A stretch of DNA of 64,000 nt from Coccinella septempunctata (taxonomy: Eukaryota; Arthropoda; Insecta; Coleoptera; Coccinellidae). The translations under genes were made by a program, and so were the position numbers. How positions within the stretch are numbered: position 1 is the first letter of the stretch; each line of letters begins with the position of its first letter. The notes under the pieces were generated by a model. That model was not told the origin of the DNA. It ran no database searches and saw only the letters and a list, made by a program, of their open reading frames with translations. The DNA is taken from positions 13,930,501 through 13,994,500 of the forward strand of contig NC_058196.1 in NCBI RefSeq assembly GCF_907165205.1, in the 5' to 3' direction. Below are positions 10,845 through 22,580 of the stretch, piece after piece.

Positions 10845-11465
10845 ATGGTAAGTTGATTTTATATATATTTTTCATTTCAAGAATTCTGAATTTTTTCGTA
10901 TTTCTCAAAATGTTATTGAGATTGAAAAGTATTTCGAGTTCCTTTAATAATTTATAATAACTAGATTGAAATTGATGTAATATCATATTATGTTTTGGTT
11001 TTTTTTCAGTCTGCTCAAATACCAATACAAAGTTCTTGGGAGGAGTTCATACTGCCCACAAGGATTGCCTTCTTGACTCAAGAAAAATTAAACAAATTGA
11101 GAAAAATAGAGTTACGTAAGAAGGTGATCATTCACGATTTAATTCGAAATAATCAGAGTGTGCTGGATCGTTTAAAAGATCTGAGGTTCTATAGAGGCAG
11201 TCATTCAGCGAATCTGAGAAGAACATCAGAAATTCTTGATGTCAAATTGACTAAGGCTTTATATATTAAGAGAATATTGGAAATAACTGTCCGCGGAAAG
11301 AAGAAGAAGAAAATACTGAACATGGAAATATCCGAATTAAGTGGAGCGATCAGACACCAGAAAACTCACAGGCATCGTGATTTTGAACCAACCATATCTC
11401 CCCTAGCCATATATTCAAATGATATGCGGAATCGCGGAATGAAGAGAAAACGAGATTATCGATAA
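10845..11465 (+). CDS. Array gene copy 3: basic 152-aa protein, E102K
   Basis: The structure is ATG 10845-10847, intron 10848-11009 (donor GTAAGT) and exon 2 11010-11465. The frame is intact. Glu102 is replaced by Lys, lengthening the KKKK run to five; only copy 12 shares this. Residue 112 is Ser, unique among the copies. The leader carries an aaaactaaaaaaatcg variant shared with copy 9. Confidence 0.75.
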
Positions 11466-13680
11466 AATGGATTGAATCAAGATAAATTAATAAACGAATG
11501 TAAATATTGTATTGCTATTGTAAATAAACATACAGTTATTTTGAAAATAAATTGGTTGGGAATTAAAGGTGGAGTTTTATTCAAAATTTTATCGAAAGTA
11601 GGACGCCATCTCCAAAATAACTACAAATTTCATGGTAAATTTCAGTGCTTAGTTCATTCGATGCTCCAGAAAAAAAATCATGAACGACCTCGAGAAAGGT
11701 TGTATAAAATTATTGTTCTATCCTCATTCATATAATAAATGTGAAATTGCGTGTGTTTGATAGTTTGTTTCTACGTTTCTCTTTCCATAACGCCCAGGGT
11801 AGATGTCGGATTTTGTGGGAATTTCACTATAGTGTAGAGAATTTATCGGATTAGGTTTCAGTGTAACATTCATTTTTATATGAAGAAATTCATATATGAA
11901 AAAATAAAATAAGAAATTAAATAAAAGTTGAAATTAAATAAAATTTGAAATTAAATAAAATTTCTTTGAAAAAGTCAGCGATGGCATATATCTAACTTTC
12001 CGGGATAACCACCAACAATAATCTATTTTAAAATTTATCGATACTTTGGCTGTGTACTTGAGTGCTTCTTAATATAAGAAAAACATTCATTAGTATCGTT
12101 CTGTGAAAAGTTTTGGCTAAACAGCTATCTCCATCAATACAATTGTCAAAAATATATTTATTCCATCATTAGGTCAACCGACATAACATGCAGATACTGG
12201 GGAAATTACAAGAGATAGAGGTAAATGATCAGTACTAGTTTGTGAGCTATCTGACGTTTACGTCCATGTTTCGCTGCAAAAATTCTGGTATGTGCCGTCA
12301 TTTCGAGAGAATTATTTCTGTATTTTTTGCGGAAATTAATGCGACAGATCTCTGAAAACAAGGATTTAAAATTATTCGAGTCCTAGTTGAATTAGTTTAT
12401 CAGATTTTTTCCCATAATTTGAAATATTTTGGATATAAATCTCTGGGTTTGTTCCTACTAGGGCATTCAAAAAAGGTTGAACATTTAAAAAGACAATCTA
12501 CTTTATTCATTGCACCTCAGAAGAAACATTAAAAACGAATAAGAAATCAGGAAGCCATTCAATGATTTGTCTGTATTGATCGAGTAGAAGCCATTTCAAA
12601 CAATGTTCCGTTATTTCCGAAGTCTTCGTGAAACTCTCACCTCATTCGAAGAACACCATATTGAAATGAGCAAAAAATGTTCTTGAAATCGCTACTAACC
12701 TTAATATTTGCTGTAAAAAATTTCAGAAAAGTTATAATAATTTTGCTTAAATAATTGATAGTCATGCGACCAATCAACAGACGTTTCGTGTCTTTCATAC
12801 TCAATTCAAGGGAAGGAATATGAATCAAGGAAATATAATATCCACTACAGTACCTACTGCTTCTGCAATCTCTCAACTCATTTTTTCCCCCAAAACATTG
12901 AATCATATACAGTACCTTCATTTATTACTCACAAATCTCGACGGTAGTGACCAAATATGTTCAACCGGATTTTTTTTCACTCCAATAACGTCACCTGTAG
13001 TATTTCGATTGATTATAGAAAAATTCATTCGAAATCATTTTGCAAGCAACACCTCATGAACTGTCTTTGAACTGACAAACGATTACACGTAGTTTATTAT
13101 TTGCTTAGACATTGTGATTTCGAAATAAATATGGAAACCTATAAGTGAACCGCCTTATTAGGTTATACCTACACCCACAACGGATAGTAGTGGTAATCTG
13201 TCTAAAACGGTGGGAATGGGCGGAAAATGATGACAAATATGCTCTTCATTCGAAAAACATCACTTTTTTCAAATCCGTTAATGGAAATCCTTATTTTGGC
13301 ATAAAAATTTCCGAAAGTGACGGAATGAGGTACATTTACCATACATAAGTACATCTCTATAATACGCGTATTTCGTTTGATGAACTTCAATATGATATGA
13401 GTCCATAAATTGAGGTGAAATTCTGCCGACGTTTTGATTTTATCGAAACCATCATCGGGGCACTGAAAGAGCAATATAAAACTATGTTACAATATACATA
13501 TATCAGCCGTTTTTGAATTAAAATGAACTAAAAGTTATAAAGCTCGCTTGATTATAGATTTTTGGTTATGATGAATCTCTGAGCGAAGTTTTTGGCTGAT
13601 CGCACATTGAAATGGCAAAAAAATCATGTATTTGAGGAAAGCGATGCATCGAAGAAAAACTTTCATGTATGAAAATGAAC
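11466..13680 (+). other. Spacer 3, short type with two internal deletions
   Basis: About 553 bp is missing at 12512-12514, where ttcattgc joins acctcagaag directly, and 84 bp is missing at about 12592-12594, where agaagcca joins tttcaaac. Both breakpoints are shared with the spacer after copy 12. A 79-codon ATG ORF is open at 12820-13059. It stays open only because a one-base loss near 12952 is offset by an extra T near 12977. It is closed in most other units and is not called as a gene. Confidence 0.8.
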
Positions 13681-13688
13681 TATATAAG
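13681..13688 (+). promoter_or_regulatory. TATA box, copy 4 (TATATAAG)
   Basis: A-type TATA box, 470 bp upstream of the copy 4 ATG. Confidence 0.55.
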
Positions 13689-14150
13689 GGAACACTGTAA
13701 TTGCTTATTTATTAATCATATAATAATAATCATTTATTCGAATAGGAAAGGAGGCGTATAGCCTATAAACTTGCAGAGTACAGAAAAAGAACGAAAATAT
13801 TGTGCGTTACGAAAAGGAATGACATATGAACAAGGATAGCAAAAACTAAAATAATCGAAACAAAACAAACCCTGGACTAGCATACACATCACCCGAGGAA
13901 TGAAACATTGTATCTATGATAAGGATCCAAAACCCCTAAAATTGTTTATAAGTGAAGATCAAAAATTTCAGCCCTCAGCCCTCAACAAGGGGGGATATTT
14001 ATTGAAAATTACCAAAGTCAGGTAGCAGAACGAATCGGTTAGTACCTACATTTTTCATTCATTCCCTGAATTTCGAAGAGTGAAGTTCCTAATTCTTAAA
14101 ATTTTAGTTATACTTTTAAAGTTGAAAATTGGCGTTATACGAAAATCAAA

Positions 14151-14746
14151 ATGGTAAGTTGATTTTATATATATTTTTCATTTCAAGAATTCTGAATTTT
14201 TTCGTATTTCTCAAAATGTTATTGAGATTGAAAAGTATTTCGAGTTCCTTTAATAATTTATAATAACTAGATTGAAATTGATGTAATATATATTATGTTT
14301 TGGTTTTTTTTCAGTCTGCTCAAATACCAATACAAAGTTCTTGGGAGGAGTTCATACTGCCCACAAGGATTGCCTTCTTGACTCAAGAAAAATTAAACAA
14401 ATTGAGAAAAATAGAGTTACGTAAGAAGGTGATCATTCACGATTTAATTCGAAATAATCAGAGTGTGCTGGATCGTTTAAAAGATCTGAGGTTCTATAGA
14501 GGCAGTCATTCAGCGAATCTGAGAAGAACATCAGAAATTCTTGATGTCAAATTGACTAATGCTTTATATATTAAGAGAATATTGGAAATAACTGTCCGCG
14601 GAAAGAAGAAGAAGGAAATACTGAACATGGAAATATCCGAATTATGTGGAGCGATCAGACACCAGAAAACTCACAGGCATCGTGATTTTGAACCAACCAT
14701 ATCTCCCCTAGCATATATTCAAATGATATGCGGAATCGCGGAATGA
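14151..14746 (+). CDS. Array gene copy 4: frameshifted, altered C-terminus (144 aa)
   Basis: The structure is ATG 14151-14153, intron 14154-14314 (161 bp, donor GTAAGT) and exon 2 from 14315. One C is missing at about 14712, where the other copies read ctagccatat and this one reads ctagcatat. After Ala134 the frame shifts, ten foreign residues follow, and translation stops at 14744-14746. The ancestral TAA would be at 14767-14769. The shift removes the last 18 residues, including KRKR. Lys83 is Asn here, also unique. This is the only copy with a broken frame and may be a pseudogene; whether the truncated product works is unknown. Confidence 0.65.
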
Positions 14747-17632
14747 AGAGAAAACGAGATTATCGATAAAATGGATTGAATCAAGATAAATTAATAAACG
14801 AATGTAAATATTGTATTGCTATTGTAAATAAACATACAGTTATTTTGAAAATAAATTGGTTGGGAATTAAAGGTGGAGTTTCATTCAAAATTTTATCGAA
14901 AGTAGGACGCCATCTCCAAAATAACTACAAATTTCATGGTAAATTTCAGTGCTTAGTTCATTCGATGCTCCAGAAAAAAAATCATGAACGACCTCGAGTA
15001 GGTTGTATAAAATTATTGTTCTATCCTCATTCATATAATAAATGTGAAACTGCGTGTGTTTGATAGTTTGTTTCTACGTTTCTCTTTCCATAACGCCCAG
15101 GGTAGATGTCGGATTTTGTGGGAATTTCACTATAGTGTAGAGAATTTATCGGATTAGGTTTCAGTGTAACATTCATTTTTATATGAAGAAATTCATATAT
15201 GAAAAAATAAAATAAGAAATTAACAAAAAGTTGAAATTAAATGAAATTTGAAATTCAATAAAATTTCTTTGAAAAAGTCCGCGATGGTATATATCTAACT
15301 TTCCGGGATAACCACCAACATTAATCTATTTTAAAATTTATCGATACTTTGGCTGTGTACTTGAGTGCTTCTTAATATAAGAAAAACATTCATTAGTATC
15401 GTTCTGTGAAAAGTTTTGGCTAAACAGCTATCTCCATCAATACAATTGTATGTATTGTATTGTCAAAAATATATTTATTCCATCATTAGGTCAACCGACA
15501 TAACATGCAGATACTGGGGAAATTACAAGAGATAGAGGTAAATGATCAGTACTAGTTTGTGAGCTATCTGACGTTTACGTCCATGTTTCGCTGCAAAAAT
15601 TCTGGTATGTGCCGTCATTTCGAGAGAATTATTTCTGTATTTTTTGCGGAAATTAATGCGACAGATCTCTGAAAACAAGGATTAAAAATTATTCGAGTCC
15701 TAGTTGAATTAGTTTATCAGATTTTTTCCCATAATTTGAAATATTATGGATATAAATCTCTGGGTTTGTTCCTACTAGGGCATTCAAAAAAGGTTGAACA
15801 TTTAAAAAGACAATCTACTTTATTCATTGCTGGCTAGCGGATTGTGTGGGATATCGTTTCTCTTCTCATACTCTTATCATTATTTATGTGAAGTTTAGTG
15901 AATTATATATACATCCATTGATTTCAAATGTACGTATTATAATTTGTTTGGAATATTACAAATATTTATAGAAATCAATTTTTTTCATTTTTGCTGGAAA
16001 ATTGGATGAGACCAATGGGATAATGATAAATCAACGTTGAAAACTTCATTTTCGACATCGATTTCTAGTTTTTCATAACTAATTATTATTTTCGAAAAAT
16101 TTCTGAATTCTGTTATCGGAAATATATGAAATATCAACATCTTATTTGAATATTTCCTTGAAAAGATTAAATTATTGAAGGACTTAATATTACTCGTTTC
16201 GAATAAGTCGTAGTGAAAAGTATAAAGGCGTTTTTGTTCGAAAAATGATACCGAAAATCATTATCGCAACATAAGAATAATAAAGCATTTCTCTGTAGGT
16301 AGCAAGGGGTTTTCGATGACACAGCTGATAAGCTTCCAAACTACCTAGACTGAATAATCACTGATTCTGGAATGTTCCACACCTTAGAAGAAACATTAAA
16401 AACGAATAAGAAATCAGGAAGCCATTCAATGATTTGTCTGTATTGATCGAGTAGAAGCCAATCAAAATGTCAGCCTCAGCGCCTTCAACGATTATTTTTT
16501 CAATATTCGTGAGTGACATTCGAAAATAACTATAAATGGAAAAATTTCAAACAATGTTCCGTTATTTCCGAAGTCTTCGTGAAACTCTCACCTCATTCGA
16601 AGAACACCATATTGAAATGAGCAAAAAATGTTCTCGAAATCGCTACTAACCTTAATATTTGCTGTAAAAAATTTCAGAAAATTTATAATAATTTTGCTAA
16701 AATAATTGATAGTCATGGGACCAATCAACAGACGTTTCGTGTCTTTCATACTCAATTCAAGGGAAGGAATATGAATCAAGGAAATATAATATCCACTACA
16801 GTACCTACTGCTTCTGCAATCTCTCAACTCATTTTTTTCCCCCAAAACATTGAATCATATACAGTACCTACATTTATTCCTCACAAATCTCGACGGTAGT
16901 GACGAAAATATGTTCAACCGGATTTTTTTCACTCCAATAACGTCACCTGTAGTATTTCGATTGATTAAAGAAAAATTCATTCGAAATCATTTTGCAAGCA
17001 ACACTTCATGAACTGTCTTTGAACTGACAAACGATTACACGTAGTTTATTATTTGCTTAGACATTGTGATTTCGAAATAAATATGGAAACCTATAAGTGA
17101 ATCGCCTTATTAGGTTATACCTACACCCACAACGGATAGTAGTGTTAATCTGTCTAAAACGGTGGGAATGGGCGGAAAATGATGACAAATATGCTCTACA
17201 TTCGAAAAACATCACTTTTTTCAAATCCGTTAATGGAAATCCTTATTTTGGCATAAAAACTTCCGAAAGTGACGAAATGAGGTACATTTACCATACATAA
17301 GTACATCTCTATAATACGCGTATTTCGTTTGATGAACTTCAATATGATATGAGTCCATAAATTGAGGTGAAATTCTGCCGACGTTTTGATTTTGTCGAAA
17401 CCATCATCGGGGCACTGAAAGAGCAATATAAAACTATGTTAAAATATACATATATCGGCCGTTTTTGAATTAAAATGAACTAAAAGTTATAAAGCTCGCT
17501 TGATTATAGATTTTTGGGTATGATGAATCTCTGAGCGAAGGTTTTGGCTGATCGCACATTGAATTGGCAAAAAAATCATGCATTTGAGGAAAGCGATGCA
17601 TCGAAGAAAAACTTTCATGTATGAAAATGAAC
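14747..17632 (+). other. Spacer 4, with 14-bp insertion
   Basis: This full-length spacer has 14 extra bases at 15450-15463, a local duplication based on ATGTATTGT. The identical insertion occurs in spacer 11. It also has the aacaaaaag form of the 17-bp repeat. No supported gene. Confidence 0.8.
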
Positions 17633-17640
17633 TATAAAAG
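17633..17640 (+). promoter_or_regulatory. TATA box, copy 5 (TATAAAAG)
   Basis: B-type TATA box, 470 bp upstream of the ATG. The A/T difference from the A-type box keeps a valid TATAWAAG motif. Confidence 0.65.
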
Positions 17641-18102
17641 GGAACACTGTAATTGCTTATTTATTAATCAGATAATAATAATCATTTATTCGAATAGGAA
17701 AGGAGGCGTATAGCCTATAAACTTGCAGAGTACAGAAAGAGAACGAAAATATTGTGCGTTACGAAAAGGAATGACATATGAACAAGGATAGCAAAAACTA
17801 AAATAATCGAAACAAAACAAACCCTGGACTAGCATACACATCACCCGAGGAATGAAACATTGTATCTATGATAAGGATCCAAAACCCCTAAGTTTGTTTA
17901 TAAGTGAAGATCAAAAATTTCAGCCCTCAGCCCTCAACAAGGGGGGATATTTATTGAAAATAACCAAAGTCAGGTAGCAGAACGAATCGGATAGTACCTA
18001 CATTTTTCATTCATTCCCTGAATTTCGAAGAGTGAAGTTCCTAATTCTTAAAATTTTAGTTATACTTTTAAAGTTGAAAATTGGCGTTATACGAAAATCA
18101 AA

Positions 18103-18723
18103 ATGGTAAGTTGATTTTATATATATTTTTCATTTCAAGAATTCTGAATTTTTTCGTATTTCTCAAAATGTTATTGAGATTGAAAAGTATTTCGAGTTCC
18201 TTTAATAATTTATAATAACTAGATTAAAATTGATGTAATATCATATTATGTTTTGGTTTTTTTTCAGTCTGCTCAAATACCAATACAAAGTTCTTGGGAG
18301 GAGTTCATACTGCCGACAAGGATTGCCTTCTTGACTCAAGAAAAATTAAACAAATTGAGAAAAATAGAGTTACGTAAGAAGGTGATCATTCACGATTTAA
18401 TTCGAAATAATCAGAGTGTGCTGGATCGTTTAAAAGATCTGAGGTTCTATAGAGGCAGTCATTCAGCGAATCTGAGAAGAACATCAGAAATTCTTGATGT
18501 CAAATTGACTAAGGCTTTATATATTAAGAGAATATTGGAAATAACTGTCCGCGGAAAGAAGAAGAAGGAAATACTGAACATGGAAATATCCGAATTAGGT
18601 GAAGCGATCAGACACCAGAAAACTCACAGGCATCGTGATTTTGAACCAACCATATCTCCACTAGCCATATATTCAAATGATATGCGGAATCGCGGAATGA
18701 AGAGAAAACGAGATTATCGATAA
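18103..18723 (+). CDS. Array gene copy 5: basic 152-aa protein, B-type
   Basis: The structure is ATG 18103-18105, intron 18106-18267 (donor GTAAGT) and exon 2 18268-18723. The B-type markers are CCG at Pro17 and tctccactag near the end. Residues 112-113 are Gly-Glu, shared only with copy 7; the predicted protein is the same as copy 7. The frame is intact. AATAAA lies at 18747-18752. Confidence 0.75.
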
Positions 18724-21489
18724 AATGGATTGAATCAAGATAAATCAATAAACGAATGTAAATATTGTATTGCTATTGTAAATAAACATACAGTAATTTC
18801 GAAAATAAATTGGTTGGGAATTAAAGGTGGAATTTTTATTCAAAATTTTATCGAAAGTAGGACGCCATCTCCAAAATAACTACAAATTTCATGGTAAATT
18901 TCAGTGCTTAGTTCATTCGATGCTCCAGAAAAAAAATCATGAACGACCTCGAGTAGGTTGTATAAAATTATTGTTCTATCCTCATTCATATAATAAATGT
19001 GAAACTGCGTGTGTTTGATAGTTTGTTTCTACGTTTCTCTTTCCATAACGCCCAGGGTAGATGTCGGATTTTGTGGGAATTTCACTATAGTGTAGAGAAT
19101 TTATCGGATTAGGTTTCAGTGTAACATTCATTTTTATATGGAGAAATTCATATATGAAAAAATAAAATAAGAAATTAAATAAAAGTTGAAATTAAATAAA
19201 ATTTGAAATTCAATAAAATTTCTTTGAAAAAGTCCGCGATGGCATATATCTAACTTTCCGGGATAACCACCAACAATAATCTATTTTAAAATTTATCGAT
19301 ACTTTGGCTGTGTACTTGAGTGCTTCTTAATATAAGAAAAACATTCATTAGTATCTTTCTGTGAAAAGTTTTGGCTAAAAAGCTATCTCCATCAATACAA
19401 TTGTCAAAAATATATTTATTCCATCATTAGGTCAACCGACATAACATGCAGATACTGGGGAAATTACAAGAGATAGAGGTAAATGATCAAGAACTAGTTT
19501 GTGAGCTATCTGACGTTTACGTCCATGTTTCGCTGCAAAAATTCTGGTATGTGCCGTCATTTCGAGAGAATTATTTCTGTATTTTTTGCGGAAATTAATG
19601 CGACAGATCTCTGACAACAAGGATTTAAAATTATTCGAGTCCTAGTTGAATTAGCTTATAAAATTAATCCCATAATTTGAAATATTTCGGATATAAATCT
19701 CTGTGTTTGTTCCTACTAGGGCATTCAAAAAAGGTTGAACATTTAAAGAGACAATCTACTTTATTCATTGCTGGCTAGCGGATTGTGTGGGATATCGTTT
19801 CTCTTCTCATACTCTATCATTGTTTATGTGAAGTTTAGTGAATTATATATACATCCATTGATTTCAAATGTACGTATTATAATTTGTTTGGAATATTACA
19901 AATATTTATAGAAATCAATTTTTTTCATTTTTGCTGGAAAATTGGATGAGACCAATGGGATAATGATAAATCAACGTTGAAAACTTCATTTTCGACATCG
20001 ATTTCTAGTTTTTCATAACTAATTATTATTTTCGAAAAATTTCTGAATTCTGTTATCGGAAATATATGAAATATCAACATCTTATTCGGATATTTCCTTG
20101 AAAAGATTAAATTATCGAAGGACTTAATATTAATCGTTTCGAATAAGTCGTAGTGAAAAGTATAAAAGCGTTTTTGTTCGAAAAATGATACCGAAAAGCA
20201 TTATCGGAACATAAGAATAATAAAGCATTTCTCTGTAGGTAGCAGGGGGTTTTCGATGACACAGCTGATAAGCTTCCAAACTACCTAGACTGAATCATCA
20301 TTGATTCTGGAATGTTCTACACCTCAGAAGAAACATTAAAAACGAATAAGAAATCAGGAAGCCATTCAATGATTTGTCTGTATTGATCGAGTAGAAGCCA
20401 TTTCAAACAATGTTCCGTTATTTCCGAAGTCTTCGTGAAACTCTCACCTCATTCGAAGAACACCATATTGAAATGAGCAAAAAATGTTCTCGAAATCGCT
20501 TCTAACCTTAATATTTGCTGTAAAAAATTTCAGAAAAGTTATAATAATTTTGCTTAAATAATTGATAGTCATGCGACCAATCAACAGACGTTTCGTGTCT
20601 TTTATACTCAATTCAAGGGAAGGAATATGAATCAAGGAAATATAATATCCACTACAGTACCTACTGCTTCTGCAATCTCTCAACTCATTTTTTCCCCCAA
20701 AACATTGAATCATATACAGTACCTACATTTATTCCTCACAAATCTCGACGGTAGTGACGAAAATATGTTCAACCGGATTTTTTTCACTCCAATAACGTCA
20801 CCTGTAGTATTTCGATTGATTAAAGAAAAATTCATTCGAAATCATTTTGCAAGCAACACTTCATGAACTGTCTTTGAACTGACAAACGATTACATGTAGT
20901 TTATTATTTGCTTAGACATTGTGATTTCGAAATAAATATGGAAACCTATAAGTGAATCGCCTTATTAGGTTATACCTACACCCACAACGGATAGTAGTGT
21001 TAATCTGTCTAAAACGGTGGGAATGGGCGGAAAATGATGACAAATATGCTCTACATTCGAAAAACATCACTTTTTTAAAATCCGTTGATGGAAATCCTTA
21101 TTTTGGCATAAAAACTTCCGAAAGTGACGAAATGAGGTACATTTACCATACATAAGTACATCTCTATAATACGCGTATTTCGTTTGATGAACTTCAATAT
21201 GATATGAGTCCATAAATTGAGGTGAAATTCTGCCGACGTTTTGATTTTGTCGAAACCATCATCGGGGCACTGAAAGAGCAATATAAAACTATGTTAAAAT
21301 ATACATATATCGGCCGTTTTAGAATTAAAATGAACTAAAAGTTATAAAGCTCGCTTGATTATAGATTTTTGGGTATGATGAATCTCTGAGCGAAGGTTTT
21401 GGCTGATCGTACATTGAAATAGCAAAAAAATCATGCATTTGAGGAAAGCGATGCATCGAAGAAAAAAACTTTCATGTATGAAAATGAAC
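18724..21489 (+). other. Spacer 5, 84-bp deletion type
   Basis: The 84-bp deletion joins agaagcca to tttcaaac at 20400/20401. The spacer matches spacer 10 at an offset of 19,620 bp, including attcggatatttcc and atcgaaggac variants. The in-frame extension after the gene stop is broken by an extra T near 18832. A 79-codon ATG ORF is open at 20627-20866 but not in the matching spacer 10, so it is not called as a gene. Confidence 0.8.
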
Positions 21490-21497
21490 TATATAAG
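21490..21497 (+). promoter_or_regulatory. TATA box, copy 6 (TATATAAG)
   Basis: A-type TATA box, 470 bp upstream of the copy 6 ATG. Confidence 0.6.
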
Positions 21498-21959
21498 GGA
21501 ACACTGTAATTGCTTATTTATTAATCATATAATAATAATCATTTATTCGAATAGGAAAGGAGGCGTATAGCCTATAAACTTGCAGAGTACAGAAAAAGAA
21601 CGAAAATATTGTGCGTTACGAAAAGGAATGACATATGAACAAGGATAGCAAAAACTAAAATAATCGAAACAAAACAAACCCTGGACTAGCATACACATCA
21701 CCCGAGGAATGAAACATTGTATCTATGATAAGGATCCAAAACCCCTAAGTTTGTTTATAAGTGAAGATCAAAAATTTCAGCCCTCAGCCCTCAACAAGGG
21801 GGGATATTTATTGAAAATTACCAAAGTCAGGTAGCAGAACGAATCGGTTAGTACCTACATTTTTCATTCATTCCCTGAATTTCGAAGAGTGAAGTTCCTA
21901 ATTCTTAAAATTTTAGTTATACTTTTAAAGTTGAAAATTGGCGTTATACGAAAATCAAA

Positions 21960-22580
21960 ATGGTAAGTTGATTTTATATATATTTTTCATTTCAAGAATT
22001 CTGAATTTTTTCGTATTTCTCAAAATGTTATTGAGATTGAAAAGTATTTCGAGTTCCTTTAATAATTTATAATAACTAGATTTAAATTGATGTAATATCA
22101 TATTATGTTTTGGTTTTTTTTCAGTCTGCTCAAATACCAATACAAAGTTCTTGGGAGGAGTTCATACTGCCCACAAGGATTGCCTTCTTGACTCAAGAAA
22201 AATTAAACAAATTGAGAAAAATAGAGTTACGTAAGAAGGTGATCATTCACGATTTAATTCGAAATAATCAGAGTGTGCTGGATCGTTTAAAAGATCTGAG
22301 GTTCTATAGAGGCAGTCATTCATCGAATCTGAGAAGAACATCAGAAATTCTTGATGTCAAATTGACTAAGGCTTTATATATTAAGAGAATATTGGAAATA
22401 ACTGTCCGCGGAAAGAAGAAGAAGGAAATACTGAACATGGAAATATCCGAATTATGTGGAGCGATCAGACACCAGAAAACTCACAGGCATCGTGATTTTG
22501 AACCAACCATATCTCCCCTAGCCATATATTCAAATGATATGCGGAATCGCGGAATGAAGAGTAAACGAGATTATCGATAA
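21960..22580 (+). CDS. Array gene copy 6: basic 152-aa protein, altered KRKR
   Basis: The structure is ATG 21960-21962, intron 21963-22124 (donor GTAAGT) and exon 2 22125-22580. The frame is intact. Ala68 is Ser, shared with copy 8. Arg147 is Ser, unique, which turns the C-terminal KRKR into KSKR and may weaken a nuclear localisation motif, if it is one. Confidence 0.75.
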
